A DNA stretch of 64,000 nt from Chrysogorgia sp. JL179-B06. Taxonomy: Eukaryota > Cnidaria > Anthozoa > Scleralcyonacea > Chrysogorgiidae. The stretch spans positions 321,501 to 385,500 of the forward strand of contig JAYKKM010000192.1 in assembly GCA_035772405.1 (NCBI GenBank), in the 5' to 3' direction. The first letter of the stretch is position 1, and every line of letters starts with the position of its first letter. Below, one piece after another: positions 33,408 through 43,869 of this stretch. Under the pieces are notes generated by a model, which saw only the letters and a program-made list of their open reading frames with translations, did no database searches and was not told the DNA's origin. The translations under genes were made by a program, and so were the position numbers.

Positions 33408-34745
33408 CTCATTTTCACTTTCAGATTTTTCAATTTCTGTTGGCTTGACCAGCTGCATAAACAACATAATCATTATTAACATCAGTAGCTTTTTTAATTG
33501 ATGTTTAAAAAACTATATGCATGACAAAACAACAAAATTTCCCCATTAAAAGACTTACATCTATCAATATTTTCTCTTCGTCTTTATTTAGTTGGTATCC
33601 TCCTAGTTGTTCCTGTGTTCTGGCTACCCAATCTGTGGAAACAAATATAAAATAATTATGGAAGTGGTGTGAGGATATAAATGCAATTTTTGAAATTAAA
33701 TTTTTGAAATTAAAAATTGAAGTTTTTCAAATGGATGGAAACTTTAATGGCAAATGCAAAAATTAAAAGAGGAGCAATATATTTAATGCCATTAGTGCAA
33801 TACCTGGAGAAAACCTGTGTTGTTTGATAGAGTAAGCTGGAAGCACTCTTCCCAAGGTGAAACGTTTTAATCAGATAACTGCACTGTGCAAGAATCAAAC
33901 CCTGGTTGTAGCAGTGAAAAGTTTGTTTGGTCTGTGTTTGAACTATTAAAACATGAGAAAGCGATGAACCTCAAGGGGTAGGGCGCTAACTATAGTCTTG
34001 TGCCCACTTTTCCCTTGAAATTCTACCCATTGTATATGTTCATGTTGAAATTAACATTTTTTCTATTTACGTATAACATCCATCCTAGTCATCTGATTTT
34101 TATGCCAGGCACTCTAGCTGCCAACCTCTATCTCGTCAGATAAAGTTGGATATTCATCCCAACATTCCAAATCTTCATACAATGCTTTTACAGCTACAGA
34201 TACCCAGCCATATGTTAAGTGATAGCCATGGACTGTTTTAGCATTGTGATTTATTTCTCCTATTCCAACTGTTCTGCCATCTTTCATCAAGCGAACTACA
34301 CGTTGAAAAGAATGTAATAATGGAGTCAATTTTTCGTTGTACAGATAATTTGCTATGTTGTCCAGTACACTTTGCTGTGGGGGTTCCTGTAAGCAATTGA
34401 AATTGAGAATCTCTCAACACAAATTAAAACGCAGTAAATATATATAAAAATGAAAAAGATACTAAATTCAGGAACAGAAATTCAATTAAATGTACATTAT
34501 CAACTGTCTCACCCTTACTCTTTCAGCCATTGCATCAAGTCTGCTTTTAATTGCTATGGAGATTGGAACACCCCTTCGAAATAATTGCCTCCATTCCAAA
34601 AGGATGTCAAAGGAAACTAGCACCTTGTCACTGATGTTGACAGACCTGAAGAACACAAATTTTCTATAATAAACAAAATTTATATTACAGTGTATATATT
34701 TCCACTAACTTACCAAGATTGTATGGAAAAACCTCTAGGAGTATC
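33408..34745 (-). CDS. Spliced minus-strand gene, unidentified
   Basis: Exons with good splice sites: the end of an upstream exon (TPRGFSIQSW, to 34,723), then 34,645-34,519 (SVNISDKVLVSFDILLEWRQ...RLDAMAER), 34,386-about 34,130 (EPPQQSVLDNIANYLYNEKL...YGWVSVAVKALYEDLECWDE), 33,632-33,559 (WVARTQEQLGGYQLNKDEEK) and 33,452-33,408 (VKPTEIEKSESENE). The first two junctions and the last keep frame. The third needs one extra base, so it is shifted or the donor is elsewhere. No known domain. The block EWRQLF / YGWVSVA..ALYED / SDEIEVG looks conserved, and it could be host or TE. Confidence 0.5.
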
Positions 34746-34972
34746 ATTAGATGTGTGAAGTTGATCGTCCAGGTTGTTGTAGTCTTGAGAAAGCGTATTG
34801 TTGGTGACTGACGTTTCGACGGCCTCAGCGGCGGTCATCTTCAGAGTCAGGTGCCTATATATATATATACGTCTGGTTGAGGTCGTCGAAACGTCAGTCA
34901 CCAACAAGTCTTTCTCAAGACTACAACAACTTGGACGATCAACTTCACACATCTAAAAACCTGATTCATCGC
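34745..34972. mobile_element. Foldback element carrying a hammerhead ribozyme
   Basis: The left arm (34,749-34,819) and right arm (34,896-34,968) are inverted copies: ATGTGTGAAGTTGATCGTCC on one side, its complement on the other, including TTGTTGGTGACTGACGTTTC. The centre has TATATATATA. It sits inside the minus-strand gene, just upstream of the RGFSIQSW exon end. The arrangement (inverted tails with a hammerhead) matches termini of Penelope-like elements. Confidence 0.75.
34805..34849 (-). ncRNA. Hammerhead ribozyme, minimal type I
   Basis: On the minus strand: stem I strand UGACU, core CUGAAGA, stem II GACCGCC/GGCCGUC with one C-C mismatch and loop GCUGA, core GAAA, a two-base-pair stem III (AC/GU, no loop), cleavage position C after GU, then stem I strand AGUCA. 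All core bases are present. Minimal hammerheads with such a short stem III occur in Penelope-like elements and are known to work as dimers (family knowledge). Cleavage here is inferred. Confidence 0.7.
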
Positions 34973-35104
34973 TAGGCAATTAGTACACATCTTAATTACC
35001 AGAATTTTAATTGGTTTGAAAGGATGAAGATTTGTAAGCAGGAAGGAATGTCTCTTGCTGGCCCAAGAACGCTTTTGCACAAGCCACAGTTCTCTTCAGC
35101 TGGT

Positions 35105-35745
35105 TCAATAGTCAATTACACCAGATTGTTGAACTATTGAAAGTGGAATGGCACTGGGAAGGGAATGTTTCATATTCGACTCGATTGTAGAAGAGCGGGA
35201 CTCTTCCTTCTTTTGGTTCATCATGTTCCAACAAAGCATCACCGGAAGATCGCTTCTGCCAACATCCAAGCATAGCAGTAAATGCACGTGTGTGCAAATT
35301 ACGTTTGACTTTTGCTGTTTAGTATGAGCTACATTCGAGCAACATCGGATTGCATCGTCTGTAACTCGGACATGGCAGTATCCAGTTGTGTTGTTGGTGG
35401 TTGCTTTTTCGAAAACAATACATTGATGATGAAACTTGGACAGCAATAGGAAGATGACCACAAATGTCCCTAATGGTAATCGTCTCATTTCGTGTTGTAT
35501 CATCATATGGATATGTTACCAAACCAGGAAGTTGACTGTAAATTGCAATGGCTGAGATCAATTGTCTTGACGTGTTTGTAACTAAATTCATCCACTCTTT
35601 TGCTATTGATAAGAATTTCCCTTTGGTTTTTACATAAGGGATGATGGCAGATTGTTCCATTATTGTCAACAACAATCAGACATATATCATCATGAGAGCT
35701 TGTATTTGCTGAATAGAAATTTCTCCTGATACCACCACAGTACAT
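35105..35745 (-). pseudogene. Minus-strand coding remnant, cysteine-rich, frameshifted
   Basis: Three overlapping minus-strand frames (35,745-35,503; 35,675-35,319; 35,506-35,105) look like one protein with shifts. Features: NFYSANTSSHDDICLIVVDN, then KFLSIAKEWMNLV and TITIRDICGHLPIAV, then CHVRVTDDAIRCCSNVAH, ICTHVHLLLCLD. A C-x-H and CC cluster near the end may bind metal. The region may be the 5' part of the spliced gene at 33.4-34.7 kb. Family unknown. Confidence 0.4.
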
Positions 35746-35925
35746 GCTGGATTGCTGGGGTAGATAACCTGGGCTTCTTTTTAGCTACATATTGTAGCAA
35801 TAAGGGATGATTGTACATATCGTAGTGAAGGAGTATAGACCGGAGACGTATATATAGAAACAAAGAGATTCAAAACGTAACAATGGCGACGAGCTAAACA
35901 CAAAAGTTAGTACAATGCTTCATTC

Positions 35926-36600
35926 GTGACTCCCATGCCACCATTTGATCCAGATGAAGAAGCCGGTGGGAATCAAGCGCTTCGTTGGCGTACGTGGTTA
36001 GCGGACTTCAAGACATTCTTGATTGCAAGCGACATTACTAACAAAACACGCCAAGGAGCTTTGTTATTATATCAAGCTGGACCACGCATCAGAGAAATTT
36101 TTCGACAATTTCCAGACCCGGGAGACGATGATGATATTTCTAAAGCAGAACAACTCCTTACCGAGTATTTTGAGCCACAAAAGAATCGCCTGTACGAAGT
36201 GTACAAATTTAGACAAACCAAGCAAGGTGAGTCTGAAACCATAGATCAATTTTACATAAGGCTACGTTTGCTGTCGAGAAACTGCGAATTTTCCGATGTC
36301 GATTTCGAAATACTATAGTCCAAATTGTTGTTGGTGGAAAATCTAGCCGAGTGTGGAAACAGGCTTTAAGAGATCCAAAAATACATTGAAATATTTTCTG
36401 CTCGAAGCGAGGCGTGAGGAAACTAGCAAGGTGCAAGCCGCACATATTGAAAGCTGAGAAGATGGAAACGACGAAATCCAAGGCGAAATGTTTTAATTGC
36501 GGTGGAGATTACCCTCATGTAACCAAACCGTGCCCTGCAAAAGATAAAATTTGTAACATGTGTGGGAAACGAAACCATTTTGCACGCCAATGTTGCAGTG
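35926..36600 (+). pseudogene. Gypsy gag with zinc knuckles
   Basis: The first frame (to a stop at 36,318) contains WRTWLADFKTFLIAS and YFEPQKNRLYEVYKFRQ, the usual retroviral-type capsid segment of Gypsy elements. After a shift, CFNCGGDYPH...C and CNMCGKRNHFARQC at 36,496-36,596 are two CCHC knuckles. Stops between them break the gene. Confidence 0.75.
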
Positions 36601-36719
36601 GGAGTCAAAGTTCATTTTCAAAACAACCCAAAACACGCAAGGATGTGCGACCCGTAAAAACAACAGATCGTATACTAGCAGCGATAGTGAAAATTCTGAA
36701 TATTGCTATGCAATCGATA

Positions 36720-37150
36720 ACAAGCAAAATAATCCGCAAACGATCATCTCGGTAAACGGATCTCGTATGAAAATGACAATTGATATGGGGTCAAGTATAA
36801 ATGTAATTGACAACAACACATTTCGGAAACTACGAAATGTATCACTCAAACACACGTCCGTGAAGGCATATCCATTTAATTCCAAAACGCATGTTAAAAT
36901 GCGTTTTAAAGGGAAATTTCGCGCTCTACTAGAATCGAAACACAAGTTTACTGTGGCTACAATCTATGTAACATCTGAGGACGGCAGTTGTTTATTAAGT
37001 TCCCAAACCGCACAAGAACTCGGACTTGTAAGCCTTCACCTGAATCAGATAAACAAAGTCAAAGTTGAATCAAACCCCGACGTCGATAAAACCGTCAGCG
37101 ACAAAAACATAAAAAAATTTCTAGATAAACACATATGGGAAAATTAAAAG
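36720..37150 (+). pseudogene. Gypsy protease region
   Basis: The frame shows ISVNGSRMKMTIDMGSSINV. Retropepsins need D-T/S-G at this place and here it reads D-M-G, so the enzyme is probably inactive. The region continues to SSQTAQELGLV. Confidence 0.65.
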
Positions 37151-37169
37151 GTAAACAAATCGAACTTGC

Positions 37170-37960
37170 CATTGACAACACCATTACTCCCGTTGCGCAA
37201 CCACAGAGACGTATACCATTCCATCTACGGCCAAAAGTTGAGTGCGAGGTACAGAGCGAGAAGATATCATTGAAAAAGTTCCTGACAATACGCCAACAGA
37301 ATGGGTTTCTCCCGTGGTAGTTGTTCCTAAGCAAGATAACAACGTCCGACTGTATGTTGATATGCGTGCCGCAAATAAGGTCATCAAACGAACACGACAC
37401 CCTATACCCACCATTGAGGCTGTTTCACTCAAAACTCAACGGTGCCCGTGTATTTTCCAAACTCGACTTATCACAAGCATACCACCAGCTAGAGCTAAGT
37501 CCAACATCAAGGGGAATAACAACGTTCTGTACACACGTAGGTCTTTTCCGCTACAAAAGATTAAATTATGGAACTAACGCTGCAGCAGAGCTTTTCCAGC
37601 ATGCTCTTCAGGAAACTTTGAAGGGGATCAAAGGTGTTAAAAACATTGCAGACGACATCATTGTGTTTGCACACACAATGAAGAAACGCTTTGGAAGAAT
37701 GCCTCACTCATCTCCAAGAGAATAACCTCACACTTAACCGTAAGAAACGCCAGTTCTTAAAAAAGAATCTTGAATTTTTTCGGCTCGTTTTTACGAAAAA
37801 TGGTATCAGCCCAGATCCAAAAAAGGTAGATGCTTTTGCTAACACAGAACGACCTACAACAGTCAGCGTGGTGAGAAGTCTATTAGGCATGGCTAATTAC
37901 AGTTCTAAATTCATACCGAATTATGCAACACAGAACCATTACGAAGGTTGACGCGCAAGA
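37170..37960 (+). pseudogene. Gypsy reverse transcriptase
   Basis: Spread over three frames: WVSPVVVVPKQDNNVRLYVD, ARVFSKLDLSQAYHQLEL, FRYKRLNYGTNAAAELFQ and NIADDIIVFAHT, where the catalytic motif reads I-A-D-D. The thumb follows with NGISPDPKKVDAF and SLLGMANY. At least three frameshifts. Confidence 0.8.
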
Positions 37961-38193
37961 ATACACGCTTCACATGGACATCTGAGCACCAAGAAGCATA
38001 TGAGCAATTAAAGTATGCACTGATGAACAGTCCTGTGATGAGCCACTTTGACACATCGAAACAAACATACATCAGTCCTGGTCGATGCAAGCCCGGTAGG
38101 TCTATCAGCCATACTAACGCAAAACGATTCAAAGGAAAATGCAGACCATGTCATCGCCTATGCAAGCCGTGCACTCTCGCCAGTAGAAGAACG
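37961..38193 (+). pseudogene. Gypsy RNase H, left part
   Basis: Frames read FTWTSEHQEAYEQLK, then after shifts IAYASRALSPVEER. The last residues continue exactly at 39,069 after the MITE (EERYSQTEKEALAIVWG). Interrupted by the 38,194-39,068 insertion. Confidence 0.75.
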
Positions 38194-39068
38194 CAGGGCG
38201 TAGGAAGCAGGGGGGCCGCGGCCCCCCCAATATTATAAAGGGGGGGCGGAATAACTTTCGGCCCCCCCAAAAATAATTGAATTTGAAAGAAAAATTGCAG
38301 CAAAAAATTGAATTCGAAAGTAGAAGTATTTGAAATCGTATATTAATTGAATAGTATGAATGTATGATATTACCGACAATTTCTTCCTATAAATGTTCTG
38401 TTAAACTGTCATAGAAGTAATTAAAAATTAATCACAATATCTTTGTATGTTAACCCGAGTGTTTTACTGAACTAAAGTACAAATGTTTCTCTAGTTTACG
38501 CAGCCCTACTCTAGTAGGCTTTCTTTTTAACTAAGCAGAAGAGCGGAAATGGTGGAATGATTGAGGCTAAAAGTAGCCTCGGTTGAAAAAAACGTCCATG
38601 TCAGACTCGCTGACCATTGCATCTGGAAACCACTGACAACATATTAATGCGGCGTAGCTCAAAAATAAGGCACGGGAAAACTATTCGATTGGGGGAGAGC
38701 AACTATTCACAGCGGGAGAGCAGGGACCATCACCAGATTTTCGGGGGCAATACGGGAAATCTCCCGGTGGGCCACGCCGCCCCTGGTGGTTCCTAGGCAT
38801 GCTGATGAGCTCTGATATAGAGCGAAACAGTCCAAAATATGAAATTTTATAAACTTCTGAACTGAAAAATCACCGCTCAGAATGCAGGAAATGCAATTTG
38901 CGGGAATCTAGATTTCAAATTTTTTCGGGGGAGCATACGCTCGGACCCTCCTATAGAAAGCCTCGTGCCTACGGCGCTCGGATTATTAGTTATCATGACC
39001 ACCCATTTGGGACTAGAAAATTTTGCTTTGATCGGCCCCCCAACTTTACAAAGCTTCCTACGCCCCTG
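38194..39068. mobile_element. hAT MITE inside the Gypsy RNase H
   Basis: The ends are CAGGGCGTAGGAAGC and the complement of CAGGGGCGTAGGAAGC. A perfect 8-bp duplication GAAGAACG lies at 38,186-38,193 and 39,069-39,076. 875 bp, without a gene. Runs of G and C sit next to both ends. Confidence 0.92.
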
Positions 39069-40735
39069 GAAGAACGGTACTCACAAACGGAAAAGGAAGC
39101 ATTAGCAATCGTCTGGGGCATCGAATACTTTCACGTTTACCTATTTGGGTCAAGTTTTAACCTAATCACCGACCACAAACCATTGCAACTTATATACCAT
39201 AATCCCCGTAGCAGACCACCAGAAGAATCGAGAGATGGTTTCTGCGATTGCAACAATATGATTTCCAGGTTATCTACAAGCCAGGGAATGAGAATCCAGC
39301 TGATTTCCTCAAGACACCCAGAACAAAACATGCCCAAGAGTAATATTGCTGAAGAGTATGTACATTTCATATCAGCAAATGCAGCCCAAAATGCCATACC
39401 ACTTGAGGTTATCAAAGTACACACTGATAAAGACCCAACACTTCTTGCCATCTGGAAAGCGATTGACTCAGGGGATTGGACCAGTGACCATGTTAAAGCA
39501 TTCCACAATATTAAGAACGAAATAACTGTAGACCATGAAAATGGAATTCTCCTTCGAGGAACACGAATAATCATACCGTCAACGCTGCAAGTACACATTG
39601 TGGAACTCACTCACAAAGGCCACCAAGGATTAGCAAAAACAAAAGCACTATTGCGAGAATATGCCTGGTTTCCTAACATTGACAAAGTGGTGAAAACCGA
39701 GCTTGACAAGTGTTTACCTTGCCAAATCACTGGACCAGTTAATCCACCAGAACCTCTACAATCACCCGAAATGACCGATGGTCCTTGGCAAATCATTCAT
39801 GCTGATTTCTATGGTCCTCTACCAAGTGGGCAGTATGTCATTGTATTAATTGACAAATATTCACGATATCCAGAAGCTGAGGTCATTAAGAGTACATCTG
39901 CAAAAGCACTAATCCCAAAATTAGATGCTATCTTTGCACGACACGGCGTCCGATACAAATTAAAATCTGATAATGGCCCACCTTTTACCAGCGCTGAATT
40001 CAAAGATTATTTATCCAAGCTTGGTGTCAAACATGAAACATCAACACCCATCTGTCCACAAGGAAATTCCGAAGTGGAAGCATTCATACGAAACCTCTGG
40101 GAAAAGCGATTAAAACAGCTCATTCCGAACATCGTAATTCGACCCAAGAACTCTCACGATTCCTCCTATCCTATCGCACTACACCACATTACTCAACTAA
40201 CATACCACCAGCACAACTCCTTTTCAACCGTCCAGTTAGAGGAACTTTACCCATGCTTAACCCCAAAGCTAAGGTGATAAATAGACACAAAGAAGCTAGA
40301 GAGAATGACACAAAATCGAAAACCAAAGGAAGGGAATATGCAAACAAACGACGACAAGCGAAACCATCCAAGCTAAACGTAGGAGATGTTGTGAACCTGA
40401 AACAAAGAAAACAAAACAAATTCACAACAAAATTTGAATCGACACCATACACAGCAATTGAATGCAAAGGAACCAGAATAGTTGCAGAAAACCAAAAGCA
40501 CCGAGTAACAAGAAATGCATCGTTTTTCAAAAAAATTAAAGAGGGGGCAAAAGAGGCAGATGAAGAAGAATACAGCAACCCTAAAGATGTAGAATTACAA
40601 CAAAGAGAGAATGTAGAATTACCACAAAGAGAGAATGATGAAGTTCATGTAGCTGAAGTAAGACGGTCAACGATAGGGAGAGTACAAACTGAGCAATATG
40701 GTAACCCACTTAACTCTGACCAAGTTATTAAATAG
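39069..40735 (+). pseudogene. Gypsy RNase H end and integrase
   Basis: After the MITE the frame resumes with ERYSQTEKEALAIVWGIEYF and LITDHKPLQLIY. A short frameshifted patch follows at about 39,230-39,330. The integrase has the linker HKGHQGLAKTKALL, CLPCQ, HADFYGPL, LKSDNGPPFTS and PQGNSEVEAF, so the D, D and E catalytic residues are present. The end is a lysine-rich domain (LNVGDVVNLKQRK) at 40,253-40,735 in another frame. Confidence 0.8.
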
Positions 40736-40774
40736 AACAGGCCGAACAGTTACAATAAAAAGACCGTAGTAAAA

Positions 40775-40777
<3 letters not shown>

Positions 40778-40833
<56 letters not shown>
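40778..40833. repeat. (TA)n microsatellite
   Basis: More than 25 TA units between the end of Gypsy coding sequence and the Penelope-like element. It may have been the insertion target or come from slippage at the junction. Confidence 0.9.
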
Positions 40834-40927
40834 ATATACGTGTAGGTTTTGGTCTACGAAATGCAAAGAGTGCTCAACAACATATAGTTAGAGCAAATAA
40901 TAGATTTTCGCTTACCTCAAAACTGGT

Positions 40928-40968
40928 CTGCTACAACTTGTTTCATCTGTAAAAGAATCTTCAGGCAG
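40928..40968 (-). ncRNA. Hammerhead ribozyme, 3' repeat copy
   Basis: Minus strand: CUGC, CUGAAGA, stem II UUCU/AGAU (one U-U mismatch) with loop UUUAC, GAAA, stem III ACA/UGU with loop AGU, cleavage base A, GCAG. Stem I is CUGC/GCAG. All conserved core bases are present, so it should be a type I hammerhead. In such elements it processes the RNA at the repeats (family knowledge). Confidence 0.8.
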
Positions 40969-40997
40969 TGACAATATCGAAAGGGATGACCGCTTAT

Positions 40998-43216
40998 TTA
41001 TAGGCTTTCTGCCGGAAAGTGGGGGCGTATGTGGGGGACAAAGCATGAGGTCATGGCTTTGTTTGCGTTGATTACACGAAATTTATTACGATGACGACAC
41101 TGTGAAATTATTTCCGCTCTTTTGTTGAGTAAACTATTCTTATTTTTTTCTTTTAAAATACAAAATTTTTCTTCTAAACATAAATTGCATCGTTTTGATC
41201 CTCCTGTGTACGAAATAGAATGTTTTAGAATTTGCCAATTAATACTGAAATCCTTATTGTTTTCTTTCAATGTCCAAATATATTTCGAAAGTTCGGTGTC
41301 ATTTTCATGCTTTTTATGTTGAAAAGATTTAGTGTGGTTGGCCAATCGCTCTTTGAATGTGGTTGCAGTCATACCAATGTATTGTTTTATTTCGTTTGTG
41401 ATGTTTACTGTCACTGTTGCTTTGTATACTATGTCTCTAGTCATGCATTGTTCCTGAAGCGGGCAAATGGTGTTCTCTCTACAACTGCAATTAGTAGCGT
41501 CCCTATCCTGCGGTTTGATGTTCCTAGCTATGCGTGCATTGTGCTTAGTGATTATTGACTTAACATTGTTCATGCAGCTGTAACTTACTTTAACTGTATT
41601 TCTGTTAAAAATCTTATGGAGCTTGTGGTGCGGAGGGAAATGTTTGTCAATTAGGCTAAGGAAATTACGTCCTATGTTAGTGCTGACACTCTTGCTAAAT
41701 GGTGGGTTGAACCAAATGATATTGCGTTGCCTATTCCTACGTGGTCGTTGCGGTGTATCATGAGTGTAGCTAAGTTCATGATTAAAGTTGCTGTGCCTAA
41801 GCGCGTTCTGATATAAGGGTGCAGATTCCTGAAAAGTTTGCTCATCTGACGAAAGGAGTTTAATGCGTTTGTTAATTGATGCAGGTAGTTGCCTTGTTAT
41901 GCTTGGTGGATGGTTAGAGTGCATATTTATGTATAGCGGATCGTCATTGGGCTTCCTATAGGGCCTATAGTTTCCATTGTTAAGGTCGAAAGTTACATCT
42001 AAAAAGTTTACTATACGTAAATTTGATTCGGCGGTGATTTTTAGGTCAAATTGCTCGAAAATTTTGTGGAGATCTTTCTTGTTTTGTCTGCTAAACGTGC
42101 TGATTTACTTTTTATGATAGCCAAACCGTCATCTCTATATAGGCCGATGCTTTCTTTGCCAAATTTCTTACTTAGGTGGTTTAAAATGAAAAGGCCTACG
42201 AGCTCACAAATTTCCGCGCCGTCGAAACTGCCCATGGTAACGTCGAACAAATTCTTGCTATCTTTTTTTATCCATGAAATTCCGCTATTGAAAAGGAGAG
42301 ATTTTCTAGCGTGTTTTATTATTGAAATGTTGTTTTGAGGTATAGTAGCCAAATTTGAAGCCCAGGACAGAGCTTGGTCCAATAGTTTTTCAGAAATAGA
42401 TGGATAGAAATCGACAATGTCAAATGAAATGAAACTGTGTCTGTCCTTATCTTTTATATTGCCGAACCACTCAATAACTTGTTTTGTATTTCTCCATTGA
42501 TTTAAATTCAGTTTTTGTCTCAAATTAGAATTAATTTTGTCCAAAATAGCTTTGCTTAGTTTTCCGGATTCGCTTTTGGCGGGGTTAATTAATCGACATT
42601 TTGGGTTGTTTTCGAAATTTTCTTTGTGGTCTTTTAAAGATATAAATGCTTCGCGTTTTTTCATTTTTTCAATTCTGTCGCCGATTCCTAAATTGTTCGA
42701 AATGTCTTTTAGTTCTGAGTCAATTTCATCTATAGAGTCCTCGGATCCATGCTTATATGTTTTTGTGATGTTGTCATGTAAGAGATTGTTGTATATGTCG
42801 GGCGGGGTTTCATAAATATTCCGAGTTTTGTCTGCAAAAATGAAAATGTTGGGAGACGTATTAATTTTCTTTAAATCGTTAGCCAAAGATTTCTGAAATT
42901 GGTTCCTATATGGCCGGAATTGTACATTCTCGATTAGTTTTATAAGTTCGTCTTCGAAGGGTTTCATATCTGGAATCGAAGGAGGTGTTTTGTTGGACGC
43001 AAGGCCGAAATGGTTCTTTTGGTTCTCACTATTTTTGTTTTTAAGAAAGAAATTGGCTTTCCATCTCATACGTTTTAATACACTTTCCACTTTTTCAATC
43101 AAATTCTTCAAATAAGCGTCCTGTGATGGTATAGGGATATTCTTTAGCGAATAGTCAAATCGAAATTGCCGCATTTTAAGGTTAGATAGGAATGAATAAC
43201 GTAAACAAGAGTGCAC
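40998..43216 (-). CDS. Penelope-like RT with GIY-YIG nuclease, one frameshift
   Basis: The first part (43,216-42,041) has KDHKENFENNPKCRLINP, HSFISFDIVDFYPSISEKLL and the catalytic GLYRDDGLAII. One base is missing near 42,075 (in an A-rich run after KTRK), after which the frame continues in step through the thumb to 41,924-40,998. That part has a cysteine linker (CSCRENTICPLQEQC), QYIGMTATTFKERLANH (GIY-YIG endonuclease, with the R and later E) and CNLCLEEKFCIL. Apart from the single frameshift I see no damage. The enzyme copies RNA at a nicked target (family knowledge). The start is at 43,216 or the next Met at MRQFRFDY. Confidence 0.85.
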
Positions 43217-43329
43217 AACCGATATACGGGTGCAAATATACGTGTAGGTTTTGGTCTACGAAATGCAAAGAGTGCTCAACAACATATAGTTAGAGCAAAT
43301 AATAGATTTTCGCTTACCTCAAAACTGGT

Positions 43330-43370
43330 CTGCTACAACTTGTTTCATCTGTAAAAGAATCTTCAGGCAG
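43330..43370 (-). ncRNA. Hammerhead ribozyme, 5' repeat copy
   Basis: Same 41-nt sequence as at 40,928-40,968, in the same orientation. Confidence 0.8.
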
Positions 43371-43654
43371 TGACAATATCGAAAGGGATGACCGCTTATT
43401 TATAGGCTTTCTGCCGGAAAGTGGGGGCGTATGTGGGGGACAAAGCATGAGGTCATGGCTTTGTTTGCGAAAAGAAAAAATAAGAATAGTTTACTCAACA
43501 AAAGAGCGGAAATAATTTCACAGTGTCGTCATCGTAATAAATTTCGCGTAATCAACGCAAACAAAGCCATGACCTCATGCTTTGTCCCCCACATACGCCC
43601 CCACTTTCCGGCAGAAAGCCTATAAATAAGCGGTCATCCCTTTCGATATTGTCA

Positions 43655-43695
43655 CTGCCTGAAGATTCTTTTACAGATGAAACAAGTTGTAGCAG
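43655..43695 (+). ncRNA. Hammerhead ribozyme, inverted copy
   Basis: Same 41-nt motif on the plus strand, within the inverted 5' fragment. Core CUGAAGA, GAAA and the 4-bp stem I are conserved. Confidence 0.8.
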
Positions 43696-43869
43696 ACCAG
43701 TTTTGAGGTAAGCGAAAATCTATTATTTGCTCTAACTATATGTTGTTGAGCACTCTTTGCATTTCGTAGACCAAAATCTACACGTATATTTGCACCCGTA
43801 TATCGGTTGTGCACTCTTGTTTACGTTATTCATTCCTATCTAACCTTAAAATGCGGCAATTTCGATTTG

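Larger units (their letters stand above)
35800..40735 (+). mobile_element. Ty3/Gypsy retrotransposon, decayed
   Basis: Gag, zinc knuckles, protease, RT, RNase H and integrase occur in Gypsy order on the plus strand but with many frameshifts. TGGCGACGAGC at 35,884 looks like a primer-binding site after a putative LTR ending GTAACA, and a TATA-like GTATATATAG lies at 35,850-35,860. No matching 3' LTR was found. The copy stops near the (TA)n tract and the Penelope-like element. RNase H is split by an hAT MITE. Confidence 0.85.
40834..43869 (-). mobile_element. Penelope-like element with inverted 5' fragment
   Basis: A minus-strand RT and GIY-YIG ORF is bracketed by 234-bp direct repeats (40,834-41,067 and 43,236-43,469), as in the pseudo-LTRs of Penelope-like elements. 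Upstream of the 5' copy a plus-oriented fragment (43,470-43,869) contains the element's 3' end followed by its ORF start. This makes an inverted repeat of 314 bp (43,156-43,469 with 43,556-43,869) around an 86-bp spacer. Each repeat copy carries a hammerhead motif. Confidence 0.9.

Noticed and set aside
33870..33905. GGTTTGATTC (minus strand) like a tRNA/SINE B box
   Set aside because: No cloverleaf and no A box at a proper distance.
34710..34952. 80-codon minus-strand frame through the foldback
   Set aside because: It reads through the hammerhead hairpin; only its last residues (RGFSIQSW) belong to the exon.
35788..35882. Complete 5' LTR of the Gypsy element
   Set aside because: A TATA-like motif and PBS are present, but no 3' copy exists to define LTR ends, so I did not annotate its borders.
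40778..40833. (TA)n as a possible CRISPR or satellite
   Set aside because: Simple dinucleotide repeat without spacers.
41122..42815. Plus-strand frames opposite the Penelope-like ORF
   Set aside because: Shadows: cysteine/phenylalanine-rich and without motifs, while the minus strand has RT and GIY-YIG motifs.
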